From contig JABFXP010000242.1 of assembly GCA_013361685.1 (NCBI GenBank), positions 1 to 34,376 of the forward strand: DNA of 34,376 bases, written 5' to 3'. Under the pieces are notes generated by a model, which saw only the letters and a list, made by a program, of their open reading frames with translations, was not told where the DNA came from and did not search any database. The position numbers and the translations under genes are program-made. Below, piece by piece: positions 1-7,611 of this stretch (its first letter is position 1; every line of letters starts with the position of its first letter). Origin of the DNA: Catenulispora sp. (lineage in GTDB: Bacteria > Actinomycetota > Actinomycetes > Streptomycetales > Catenulisporaceae).

Positions 1-131
1 CTGTGCGGGGGTGGTCGGCCGACAAGCGAGCGCGACGACCGGCGACGCGCTTTGCCAGCGGCGGCTGGCAGCGGCTTGCGCGGCCAACGACGGCCGGCGA
101 CACCCGGCCGATCAGCCGGATCCGCCGCGGC

Positions 132-1409
132 TCACCCCTCGTCCCGCGGCAGCCGCTTCACCAGCACCGTCCCGATCCGGCGCCGCCGGCCCTCGGCCGA
201 CTCGGCGGTCAGGCGCAGCCCCTCCAGCTCGATGTGCGCGCCGGGGATCGGGACCCGGCCCAGGCGCTTGGCCATCAGGCCGCCGACCGTCTCCACGTCG
301 TCGTCCTCCAGGTCCACGCCGAACAGCTCGCCGAGCTCGTCCACGCCCAGGCGCGCGGTGACCCGCGCCGCGTCCGGGGACAGCCGTTCCACCGAGGGGC
401 GTTCCACGTCGTACTCGTCGGCGATCTCGCCCACGATCTCCTCGAGGATGTCCTCGATGGTGACCAGGCCGGCGGTGCCGCCGTACTCGTCGATCACCAC
501 GGCCAGGTGGATGTGGCCGGCCTGCATGTCGCGCAGCAGCTCGTCGGCGGGCTTGCTGTCCGGGATGCAGACCGGGTCGCGCATCACCGACTCCACCTCC
601 TCCAGCGTCTCGCCGCTGGGGTGCTCGTGGATGCGGCGCACCAGGTCCTTGAGGTAGACGATGCCGACCACGTCGTCGGCGTTCTCGCCGACCACCGGGA
701 TCCGGGAGAAGCCGCTGCGCAGCGCCAGCGACAGCGCCTGGCGCAGGGTCTTGTGGCGCTCGATGAACACCATGTCGGTGCGCGGCACCATGACCTCGCG
801 GACCAGGGTGTCGCCCAGCTCGAAGACCGAGTGCACCATGCGGCGCTCCTCGTCCTCGATGACGCTGTTCGCCTCGGCCAGGTCCACCAGGGCGCGCAGC
901 TCGGCCTCGGAGGCGAACGGCCCCTCGCGGAAGCCGCGGCCCGGGGTGACGGCGTTGCCGATCACGATCAGCAGCTGGGCCAGCGGGCCGAGGATCTTCT
1001 GCAGCAGCGCCAGCGGGCCGGCCAGGGCCAGCGCCACCCGCACCGAGTGCTGGCGGCCGATGGTGCGGGGCATCACGCCGACGAAGATGTAGGACACCGC
1101 GATCATGATGCCGATGGCGATGAAGGTGGCGCCCCACACCGAGTCGATGCGCCGCACGCACAGCACGCTGACCACCACCGTGGCGGCGATCTCGCAGGCC
1201 ACCCGCAGCAGCAGCACCAGGTTCAGCGCCCGGGCCGGGTCGTCGACCAGCTCCTGGAGCCGGCCGGCCCGGGGCACGCCCTCCTCGACCAGCTCGGCGG
1301 CCCGCACCCGGGACACCCGGGACAGGGCGGCGTCGGCGCAGGCCGAGAAGCCCGCCACCGCGACCAGCGCCATGACGGCGATGATCTCCCAGAAGAGCAG
1401 GGCACTCAT
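132..1409 (-). CDS. CNNM/CorC-HlyC family membrane protein with CBS pair
   Basis: The 425-residue protein has hydrophobic segments at about residues 4-26, 60-84, 92-113 and 124-152, forming a CNNM (DUF21) transmembrane domain. A CBS pair follows at about 205-330, with the typical stretches MVPRTDMVFI and VVIDEYGGTAGLVTIED. A CorC/HlyC-type domain lies at about 345-425. Family members are often called hemolysins, but characterised relatives act in Mg2+/cation transport, so a haemolytic role is not implied. The ATG at 1409 starts directly on the membrane segment. The gene lies 46 bases downstream of ybeY on the same strand and is probably cotranscribed with phoH-ybeY, the usual actinobacterial order (era often follows, but is not in the window). 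The ion specificity cannot be read from the sequence. Confidence 0.93.
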   Translation of the reverse strand: MSALLFWEIIAVMALVAVAGFSACADAALSRVSRVRAAELVEEGVPRAGRLQELVDDPARALNLVLLLRVACEIAATVVVSVLCVRRIDSVWGATFIAIGIMIAVSYIFVGVMPRTIGRQHSVRVALALAGPLALLQKILGPLAQLLIVIGNAVTPGRGFREGPFASEAELRALVDLAEANSVIEDEERRMVHSVFELGDTLVREVMVPRTDMVFIERHKTLRQALSLALRSGFSRIPVVGENADDVVGIVYLKDLVRRIHEHPSGETLEEVESVMRDPVCIPDSKPADELLRDMQAGHIHLAVVIDEYGGTAGLVTIEDILEEIVGEIADEYDVERPSVERLSPDAARVTARLGVDELGELFGVDLEDDDVETVGGLMAKRLGRVPIPGAHIELEGLRLTAESAEGRRRRIGTVLVKRLPRDEG

Positions 1410-1455
1410 GCGGCGTCCCCGCGCGCCCGAGTGCCCTGCGTACGTCTATGACTGC

Positions 1456-1935
1456 TCATCGAGCGCCGGACCTGGCCTTCCATCCTCGCAGCAGCTGCTT
1501 CTGCAGCCCGAACATCTCGGCTTCCTCGTCCGGCTCGGCGTGGTCGTACCCGAGCAGGTGCAAGATCCCGTGCGTGGTGAGCAGCCGCAGCTCGTCGGCG
1601 GTGGAGTGGCCGGCCTCCTTGGCCTGCTTCACCGCCACCTCCGGACACAGCACGACGTCCCCGAGCAGGCCCGGGACCGGCTCGTTGTCGTCCTCGGCGC
1701 GCGCCGGCCGCAGCTCGTCCATCGGGAAGGACAGCACGTCGGTCGGCCCGGGCTCGTCCATCCACTGGATGTGCAGCTGCTCCATCGCGGCGGTGTCCAC
1801 CAGCAGGATGGACAGCTCGGCCATCGGATGGATGCCCATCTCGCCGAGCACGTACCGGGCCACCCCGACCAGTTCCTCGGCGTCCACACCCTGCTCGGTG
1901 CCGAAGTCGGTCTCGTTGGCGATGTCGATCGACAT
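1456..1935 (-). CDS. ybeY: Endoribonuclease YbeY (rRNA maturation factor)
   Basis: This 159-residue protein has the normal family length. The zinc-binding signature H-G-x-LHL-x-GYDH is present near residues 122-132 ([11 protein letters not shown]), supplying the three metal-ligand histidines. The stretch [10 protein letters not shown] near residue 65 is also characteristic. YbeY is a single-strand-specific metalloendoribonuclease involved in 16S rRNA 3'-end maturation and ribosome quality control. The ATG at 1935 lies only 3 bases beyond the phoH stop, and an AGAGG about nine bases upstream, inside the end of phoH, serves as ribosome-binding site. Translational coupling to phoH is therefore likely. 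The phoH-ybeY pairing is one of the best-conserved bacterial gene neighbourhoods, which supports both calls. Confidence 0.97.
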   Translation of the reverse strand: MSIDIANETDFGTEQGVDAEELVGVARYVLGEMGIHPMAELSILLVDTAAMEQLHIQWMDEPGPTDVLSFPMDELRPARAEDDNEPVPGLLGDVVLCPEVAVKQAKEAGHSTADELRLLTTHGILHLLGYDHAEPDEEAEMFGLQKQLLRGWKARSGAR

Positions 1936-1938
1936 GGA

Positions 1939-4203
1939 CTAGCGCCTCTTCCTCGAGGCGTCCCCGCCCCGGCCGCCCCGGTCCTGGACCGCGTCGTAGC
2001 GCCCGTAGGCGTCGACGATGTCCCCCACCAGCCGATGCCGCACGACGTCGGCGCTGGTCAACTCCGCGAAATGGATGTCCTCCACGTCGGACAGGATATT
2101 GCGCACGACGCGCAACCCCGACTCGGTACCACCCGGCAGGTCGACCTGCGTCACGTCGCCGGTGACGACGATCTTGGAGCCGAAGCCGAGGCGGGTGAGG
2201 AACATCTTCATCTGCTCGGGAGAGGTGTTCTGGGCCTCGTCGAGGATGATGAAAGCATCATTGAGGGTGTTGTGCGTGAGCAGGTAGTCCTCGGTGACAT
2301 AGAGCGAGTCCTCAGCGGCGACCTGGATGCAGACCGTCTCGTCGCGCCCCTCACGCTCGATGCTTTCGATGAAGCGCATTGGGCGGCCGCCACCACCGGC
2401 AGCGTGGTAAGCGTCACGCTTTCGGGTGAGGCGGAAGGGCTCGATGCCCTCTGGGAGGCGGATGTCGACGATGTGGGCGTCGCGGCGGTGATGGACCTCC
2501 CGGCCGTTCGCGAATCCGGGCTTGCGACCTTCCGCCACACGGCGACGGGTATAAGCGACACCGCCGAGCGAGCGGACCAGTTCGATCACATCGTCACGTA
2601 GCAGGATCGAGGTGGTCGTGAACTGGACCCGGCAGGTGCGGTCCTTTTGCGTCGCCGGGCCGCCGTCGCTGTCCAGGAGCCCCTGCAAAACCGCGAGGCG
2701 GACCTCGGGCGTGTTGTAAAGATACGCGTCCGGCACGAACTTCGACGCCGAGCGATTGCCGAGCATGCCCAGCTCCCGCATCGCGGCGGTGACCGGATTC
2801 TCGAGGCTGACGACGCCACCCGGAACCTGGGTGCGGTTCAGGATGTAGTCGGCGCCTCCCCTGTGCCGGACCGTGACGCCGGGGAGGGCAGCGGCAAGGG
2901 CATCAGCGAGTTCGACATCGACGGTTGCGTACGACGGCGTGGTCGAACCGGTCACGCAACCGTCGCCGAGCAGCAGGCCCAGGGCGTACCCGTCCATGGG
3001 CACCTCGCGCTCCGGGTAGCAGACCGGCGCGGTGAGCAGCGGAAGTTCGTAGCGTCGGGCATGCGCGGCTCGCAGGTTGCCCACCATTTCCTGCGTTTCC
3101 AATACGCGCCACGGTTTGTTCCGGCGCTTGTCAGCAGCGGTCCGAACAGTCCAGAGATGCTCTCCGCAGCACAGGACGGATGCGCCGTCTTGCGCCGTCA
3201 CCCGGTAGACGTCCTTCTCGCCTTGCGGATAGACGCCCAGCACGGGAGTCGGTTCCCCGTTCGAACCGATCACCAGGTCACCGACCTGAAGCTCGCCGAT
3301 CGGCCGCCACCCGTCAGGCGTCAAAACTTTGACAAATGTCGGGTGAGCCCGGCCCCGCATGTACGCGAGCGGAGCCACCTCGATGACCCCCGCGGCCATC
3401 AGCCGGGGAATGCTGTCCGGATCGATCATGTCGTGCAGCGCGTCGTACAGCGGCCGCAGGTACGGGTCGATCTTCTCGTACAGCGTGCCCGGCAGGAAGC
3501 CCAGCTTCTCCCCCGCCTCGACCGCCGGCCGGGTCAGGATGATGCGGTTGACCTGCTTGCTCTGCAGGGCCTGGACCGCCTTGGCCATGGCCAGGTAGGT
3601 CTTGCCGGAGCCGGCGGGGCCGATGCCGAAGACGACGGTGTTGCGGTCGATGGCGTCGACGTAGGTCTTCTGGTTCAGGGTCTTGGGGCGGATGGTGCGG
3701 CCGCGGTTGCTGAGGATGTTCTGCGTCAGGACCTCGGCCGGGCGCTGGCCGTCGACGTCGGCCTCGCCGCTGCGGAGCATCTGGATGGAGCGCTCGACGC
3801 CGTCCTCGGTGAGGGGCGCGCCGGTGCGCAGCATCAGCAGCATCTCCTCGAACAGGCGCTGGACCAGGGCCACCTCGGCGGGGCTGCCGGCGGCGGTGAC
3901 CTGGTTGCCGCGGGCGTGGATGTCGACGCCGGGGAAGGACTTCTCGATCACCCGGAGCAGGCCGTCGCCGGCGCCGAAGACGGCGACCAGGGGGTGGCCG
4001 GACGGTATCTCGATCTTGGCCTGGACGACGCCGGGTGCCACTTCCTCGGGAGTCCCGAGCGCTCCGAGGGCCTCGGTGGCGCTGGGAGCGGCGGGGATGC
4101 CGCTGCTCGATCCCCCGCGGCCGGCTCCGGCCGGCTTCCCGTTGCGGTCCGCGGCGGAGGACTGGCGGCCCTTGCCGGAGCGCTGTGCGGTGTTGTCTGC
4201 CAT
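1939..4203 (-). CDS. phoH: PhoH-family ATPase interrupted by an intein
   Basis: The precursor is 754 residues; the spliced product would be 394, close to the usual PhoH length. The P-loop GPAGSGKT is at about 195-202 and the Walker B segment IILDEAQ at 652-658. PhoH proteins are cytoplasmic P-loop ATPases related to superfamily 1 helicases, suspected to act in RNA metabolism with YbeY, which follows here after 3 bases. The conserved run MRGR-TLNDAF is split by a 360-residue insertion (residues 286-645) that is a complete intein, so activity depends on protein splicing. I chose ATG 4203. A GTG at 4230 would add nine residues but has its purine-rich stretch almost touching the start; neither start has a good ribosome-binding site. 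The N-terminal 50 residues are low-complexity. No frameshift or stop is seen in either extein. Confidence 0.95.
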   Translation of the reverse strand: MADNTAQRSGKGRQSSAADRNGKPAGAGRGGSSSGIPAAPSATEALGALGTPEEVAPGVVQAKIEIPSGHPLVAVFGAGDGLLRVIEKSFPGVDIHARGNQVTAAGSPAEVALVQRLFEEMLLMLRTGAPLTEDGVERSIQMLRSGEADVDGQRPAEVLTQNILSNRGRTIRPKTLNQKTYVDAIDRNTVVFGIGPAGSGKTYLAMAKAVQALQSKQVNRIILTRPAVEAGEKLGFLPGTLYEKIDPYLRPLYDALHDMIDPDSIPRLMAAGVIEVAPLAYMRGRAHPTFVKVLTPDGWRPIGELQVGDLVIGSNGEPTPVLGVYPQGEKDVYRVTAQDGASVLCCGEHLWTVRTAADKRRNKPWRVLETQEMVGNLRAAHARRYELPLLTAPVCYPEREVPMDGYALGLLLGDGCVTGSTTPSYATVDVELADALAAALPGVTVRHRGGADYILNRTQVPGGVVSLENPVTAAMRELGMLGNRSASKFVPDAYLYNTPEVRLAVLQGLLDSDGGPATQKDRTCRVQFTTTSILLRDDVIELVRSLGGVAYTRRRVAEGRKPGFANGREVHHRRDAHIVDIRLPEGIEPFRLTRKRDAYHAAGGGGRPMRFIESIEREGRDETVCIQVAAEDSLYVTEDYLLTHNTLNDAFIILDEAQNTSPEQMKMFLTRLGFGSKIVVTGDVTQVDLPGGTESGLRVVRNILSDVEDIHFAELTSADVVRHRLVGDIVDAYGRYDAVQDRGGRGGDASRKRR
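2269..3348 (-). mobile_element. PhoH intein, class 3 (WCT) type, with LAGLIDADG endonuclease
   Basis: This in-frame element encodes 360 residues (286-645 of the precursor) between extein residues R and T, just before the ATPase Walker B motif. It starts with Ala rather than Cys or Ser. It ends THN, with extein Thr at +1. Block B reads GEHLW (His 349, Trp 351), block F contains VCIQV (Cys 625), and Thr 643 precedes the penultimate His. Trp, Cys and Thr in these positions are the WCT signature of class 3 inteins, in which the block F Cys is the first nucleophile. Two LAGLIDADG-like motifs (ALGLLLGDG at 407-415, LQGLLDSDG at 506-514) indicate a homing endonuclease. Its codons include more A/T-ending triplets than the exteins do, consistent with later arrival. 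Confidence 0.92.
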
Positions 4204-4309
4204 AGGAACGGCCGTACGGCCTTTGATCACTCTCCCGGTTTTCGTGGTGCCTCCATGCTAGCCCGCACCCCGGCGACCAGGGCGGGAGATTTTCCGCGCC
4301 TCCCCTTTT

Positions 4310-4364
4310 CGTCAACTTGACGCTATGCTACAGTCGAACCGGGTTATCGTCAGTTGGACGATAA
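4310..4364. promoter_or_regulatory. Tandem pseudo-palindromic operators upstream of the vWA gene
   Basis: Two related inverted repeats lie in the 204-base divergent region between phoH and the vWA gene. The first is CGTCAA-C-TTGACG (4310-4322). The second is TTATCGTC-AGTTG-GACGATAA (4344-4364), a perfect 8-base inverted repeat whose 13-base core (4348-4360) matches the first at 10 of 13 positions. Their centres are 38 bases apart. GATAAT (4360-4365), overlapping the second copy, could be a -10 element for the plus-strand genes, so a bound dimer would block it. The regulator is unknown. The GTCAA-n-TTGAC core is reminiscent of NrtR (Nudix-related) operators, but that is a recollection and not a match I could test. 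Confidence 0.6.
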
Positions 4365-4407
4365 TTGAGCGGGCGGTCACGGCAGCAGTCACGGGAAGGC
4401 GATGGGA

Positions 4408-5544
4408 ATGGGCGGCGGGCACTGGAACGACGAGGAATACAGGTCGGCGGAGATCTACCGGAAGGCGACCGGTCGCAGCGCCTTCGACTACAACGACCGG
4501 ATCATCTCCCGCACCCCGCGCAACCAGTGGCGTGCGCACTCCCTCATGGAGCCCTACGACGTCGACGTCCGAGAGAGCCGGGACAGCGCCGAACACCCGA
4601 CGTCGCTGGCCATCGCAGTGCTCTTCGACGTGACCGGCTCCATGGGCGGCGTGCCGCGCGTCCTGCAGACCAAGCTGGCCGACCTGCACGGCCTGCTGCT
4701 GCGCAAGCGCTACGTCGACCACCCGCAGATCATGTTCGGCGCGATCGGCGACGCCTACTCCGACCGGGTGCCGCTGCAGATCGGCCAGTTCGAGTCCGAC
4801 AACCGCATGGACCAGCAGCTCGGCGCCATCGTCCTGGAGGGCGGCGGCGGGGGCCAGATGCGCGAGTCCTACGAGCTCGCCATGTACTTCATGGCCCGGC
4901 ACACCTCGCTGGACTGCCACGAGAAGCGCGGAAAGCGCGGCTACCTGTTCATCATCGGCGACGAGATGCCATACCCGAACGTCAACCCGCAGCACATCTC
5001 GCGCATCCTCGGCTACCGCGTGGAGCACAGCGGCCGCCCGGGCGAGCGGCCCGGCGAGCGCCGTGGCGGCGCGGCGCCGACGGCGGGGACCGTCGAGGAG
5101 GTCGTCCGGGAGCTGACTCGCAAGTTCGACGTCTACTACATCCTCCCCGAGGGCTCCTCCTACGTCGGCAACGACGAGGTCCTGGGCACCTGGCGCGCGC
5201 TGCTGGGCCAGAACGTGATCCAGCTCGACGACCTGGACGCGGTCTGCGAGACCATCGCGCTGACCATCGGCCTGGCCGAGGAGCGCATCGACCTGGACGC
5301 CGGGCTGGAGGACCTGCGCGACGTCGGTTCGGGCGCCGGGCGCTCGGTGGAACGGGCGCTGGGAGGCTTGCAGGAGCGACGGGTGCGGGACCGGCGCGGC
5401 CAGCGCCGGGACCCCCGGGACGCCGGGGACCGCCACCCGATCATCGGAGGCACTCAAGACCCGGCCGTCACCTACCTGCGGTCGCGCGGTGTCGAGTACA
5501 CGTACGACACCTACGACAACCGCCCCGAGTCGCGGTGGTCGTGA
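4408..5544 (+). CDS. vWA-like (von Willebrand factor A fold) protein of unknown function
   Basis: This 378-residue soluble protein has a probable vWA domain at about residues 65-275. The MIDAS-like sequence DVTGS (74-78) opens the domain after a hydrophobic strand (LAIAVLF). GDAYSD and FIIGDEMPY supply further acidic residues placed as expected for metal binding. No signal peptide or membrane segment is seen. The last 80 residues are rich in Arg, Asp and Gly. ATG 4408 is preceded by GGGAAGG at 8 bases; an ATG at 4402 is only 2 bases from it and is less likely. The stop codon is 5 bases before the ATG of the adenylosuccinate-synthetase-like gene, so the two are almost surely one operon and may act together. 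I recognise it as a conserved actinobacterial family but know no experimental function. Confidence 0.8.
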   Translation: MGGGHWNDEEYRSAEIYRKATGRSAFDYNDRIISRTPRNQWRAHSLMEPYDVDVRESRDSAEHPTSLAIAVLFDVTGSMGGVPRVLQTKLADLHGLLLRKRYVDHPQIMFGAIGDAYSDRVPLQIGQFESDNRMDQQLGAIVLEGGGGGQMRESYELAMYFMARHTSLDCHEKRGKRGYLFIIGDEMPYPNVNPQHISRILGYRVEHSGRPGERPGERRGGAAPTAGTVEEVVRELTRKFDVYYILPEGSSYVGNDEVLGTWRALLGQNVIQLDDLDAVCETIALTIGLAEERIDLDAGLEDLRDVGSGAGRSVERALGGLQERRVRDRRGQRRDPRDAGDRHPIIGGTQDPAVTYLRSRGVEYTYDTYDNRPESRWS

Positions 5545-5549
5545 CTCCG

Positions 5550-7022
5550 ATGCACACCGTGGACACCATGGACGCGATCGGCATGAAGCATGCGATAGTC
5601 GTCGACCTCGGATTCGGGGACGCCGGCAAGGGCTCGACGGTGGACTGGCTCTGCTCACCGGCCGCTCGTCGCGCCGCCGCAGGGGTGCGGCGGGGCGAGC
5701 GGGCCGGGGGCGAGTCCGGCGCGCCCGGCTCTCCCCCGCGATCCGGTGTGCCCAGCCCGCGTCGCGGCTCCAGCCGGCCCGAAGCCTCCCTGTACCGCGC
5801 CGTCATCCGCTTCAACGGCGGCGCCCAGGCCGGCCACAACGTCCTCACCCCCGACGGCCGCCACCACACCTTCGCCCAGTTCGGCTCCGGCACCTTCCAC
5901 GGCGTGCCGACGCACCTGTCGCGCTTCATGCTCGTCGAGCCCTTCGGTCTGGCCGCCGAGGCCGCGCATCTGGCCGAGCTCGGCGTCCCGCGCCCGTTCG
6001 ACCTGCTGTCGGCCGACTCCCGCGCGCTGCTCACCACCCCGTACCACCGTGCCGCGAACCGCGTGCGCGAGGCCGCCCGGGACCGCACCCCCGGCGCGAC
6101 CCGCCACGGCAGCTGCGGCATGGGGATCGGCGAGACGGTCTCCTTCTCCCTGGCCGTCTCGCCCGATAAGCCACCCCGGGTGGGCGATTGCCGGAGCCGG
6201 CCGGAGCTGCTCAGGAAGCTCCGGGCGCTGCGCGACCACGTGGCCGCGGACCTGGAGCTGTCCGGGCTGCGGCTGCCGGCGGACCTGCCGGGTCCGGAGT
6301 GCTGCGCCGACGTCTACCAGGCCTTCGCGCAGCGGGTCCGGATCGTCGACGAGGAGCGCAGCGGGTATCTCGGCGCGCTGCTGGATTCCGGCCCCTGCGT
6401 GTTCGAGGGCGCGCAGGGCGCGCTGCTGGACGAGTGGTACGGCTTCCATCCGCACACCACCTGGTCCACCACGACATTCGCCAACGCCGGCCAGCTCCTG
6501 ACGGAGTCCGGCCAGGACCGCGACTCGGCGCTGCGCCTGGGCGTGGTCCGCACCTACACCACGCGGCACGGCGCCGGCCCGATGCCCACCGAGGACGCCG
6601 CGCTGGCCCCGGGGCTGCCCGAGCCGCACAACGAGACCGGGGCCTGGCAGGGCGCGTTCCGGGTCGGCCACTTCGACGCCGTGGCGCACCGCTACGCGCT
6701 GGACGTGTGCGGCGGCGCCGACGCGCTCGTGGTGACGCACGCCGACGCCGCCGCCGAGGGCCGCCGCCTGTGCTGGGCGTATCAGGCGACGACGGACATC
6801 CCGCCGATGGCGAAGCTGCCGCGCAGTCTGATGCCGGACCTGGACTACCAGCGGCTGCTGACCAAGACCGTCTCGAAGTCCAGGCCGCTGTACCGCCCGG
6901 GTCCGGAGGACCCCCGCGACTGGCCGGACCTGATCGGCGAGGAGCTGGCGACGCCGGTCGGCCTGGTGTCGCACGGGCCGACCTGGCGGCACAAGGCGGT
7001 CCGGCAGTCCTGCGTCAGTTAG
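5550..7022 (+). CDS. Adenylosuccinate-synthetase-like protein, divergent paralogue of PurA
   Basis: The 490-residue protein follows the PurA fold order: P-loop GFGDAGKG (21-28), RFNGGAQAGHNV (87-98, keeping the catalytic His), VFEGAQGALLD (near 285) and YTTRHGAGPMPTE (near 335). The catalytic Asp of the GD-x-GKG loop is kept. Several substrate elements differ from PurA. The TKLD guanine-specificity motif is THAD (396-399). The ATTGRxRR aspartate-loop region reads AWQGAFRVG (365-373). The TTGRGIGP region is altered. It is therefore unlikely to be the housekeeping purA; a related ligation of a nucleotide to an amino acid or other donor is more probable. An Arg/Gly/Pro-rich insert occupies about 37-80. 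The start is uncertain: GTG 5541 would overlap the previous stop, and ATG 5583 (MKHAIVVDLG) is also possible. Confidence 0.85.
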   Translation: MHTVDTMDAIGMKHAIVVDLGFGDAGKGSTVDWLCSPAARRAAAGVRRGERAGGESGAPGSPPRSGVPSPRRGSSRPEASLYRAVIRFNGGAQAGHNVLTPDGRHHTFAQFGSGTFHGVPTHLSRFMLVEPFGLAAEAAHLAELGVPRPFDLLSADSRALLTTPYHRAANRVREAARDRTPGATRHGSCGMGIGETVSFSLAVSPDKPPRVGDCRSRPELLRKLRALRDHVAADLELSGLRLPADLPGPECCADVYQAFAQRVRIVDEERSGYLGALLDSGPCVFEGAQGALLDEWYGFHPHTTWSTTTFANAGQLLTESGQDRDSALRLGVVRTYTTRHGAGPMPTEDAALAPGLPEPHNETGAWQGAFRVGHFDAVAHRYALDVCGGADALVVTHADAAAEGRRLCWAYQATTDIPPMAKLPRSLMPDLDYQRLLTKTVSKSRPLYRPGPEDPRDWPDLIGEELATPVGLVSHGPTWRHKAVRQSCVS

Positions 7023-7079
7023 GCCGCACGACCGGCCGAAGCGGCGGGAGCGGCCCGGAGCCGCGGGCCCGGCCCGAAG

Positions 7080-7124
7080 CCGCGAGGCCGGTCCCAAACC
7101 CCAAGGACCGGCCCGACCTCGCGG
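7080..7124. terminator. Strong GC-rich hairpin between convergent genes
   Basis: A 15-base arm (7080-7094) pairs completely with 7105-7111 plus 7117-7124, leaving a 5-base bulge and a 10-base loop. It lies in the 171-base space between the convergent adenylosuccinate-synthetase-like and HIT genes. No U-run follows on either strand, so if it terminates transcription it does so as the U-less hairpins proposed in actinomycetes do. The sequence before it (7030-7079) is made of imperfect CGGCCCGAAGCCGCG-like repeats. Confidence 0.45.
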
Positions 7125-7193
7125 ATGCGGCCCGCAGCGGCGGGAGCCGTGCGACCGGCGGACGCGCCGGCCGCCCGCCCCCGAACCCGCCGA

Positions 7194-7556
7194 TCAGTTC
7201 CCGAACGTGCTGAGGAAATCGCCGCCGAGCACGTGCGCGTGCACGTGGAACACGGTCTGCCCGGCGTGCGCGCCGGTGTTGAACACCACCCGGTACCCGT
7301 CGTCGGCGATGCCCTCGGCCTCGGCCACCTCGCGGGCCTCGACCAGCAGCGCGGCGGTCAGCTCCGGGGAGTTCGCGGCGAGTTCGGCGGCGTTGGCGTA
7401 GTGCGCCCGCGGCACCACCAGGTCGTGCACCTGAGCCTGCGGGTTTATGTCCTTGAAGGCGAACGTCTCGGCGGTCTCGCGCACCACCGTCGCCGGGATC
7501 TCCCCGGCCACGATCCTGCAGAACAGGCAGTCGGCAACCGGCTGTCCGTCGGCCAT
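7194..7556 (-). CDS. HIT-family (histidine triad) nucleotide-binding protein
   Basis: The 120-residue protein has the histidine triad HVHAHVLGG at residues 104-112, with the active-site His at 106, plus the N-terminal CLFCRIVAGEIP typical of HINT-type proteins. These are cytoplasmic nucleoside phosphoramidate or AMP-lysine hydrolases, usually homodimers. Cys 10 and Cys 13 are the pair that binds zinc in some HINT relatives. GGAGG ends 5 bases before the ATG at 7556, which decides this start over an in-frame ATG four codons upstream. In related actinomycetes a HIT gene lies between rsmE and phoH, as here, although accessory genes have been inserted on both sides. Confidence 0.93.
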   Translation of the reverse strand: MADGQPVADCLFCRIVAGEIPATVVRETAETFAFKDINPQAQVHDLVVPRAHYANAAELAANSPELTAALLVEAREVAEAEGIADDGYRVVFNTGAHAGQTVFHVHAHVLGGDFLSTFGN

Positions 7557-7611
7557 CGTGTCCTCCATCAGCGCCGTCGATCGAAGATTCCCGGCGATAG
7601 GCTACGGCACT

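Noticed and set aside
1-131. Possible end of another gene at the left edge.
   Set aside because: No frame on either strand shows recognisable similarity, and the sequence is low-complexity and GC-rich.
2269-3348. phoH insertion read as a frameshift, assembly error or ordinary domain insertion.
   Set aside because: The insert is in frame, has intein splice-site residues and two LAGLIDADG motifs, and both exteins match PhoH without loss of residues.
4365-5549. Open frame running through the vWA gene and continuous with the PurA-like frame, which could suggest one 885-residue protein.
   Set aside because: The upstream part is Arg/Ala/Gly-rich noise out of frame with the vWA protein. PurA similarity only begins after 5550.
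5550-7022. Calling this gene purA.
   Set aside because: The guanine-recognition and aspartate-loop motifs are changed and there is a large insert, so a housekeeping PurA role is unlikely.
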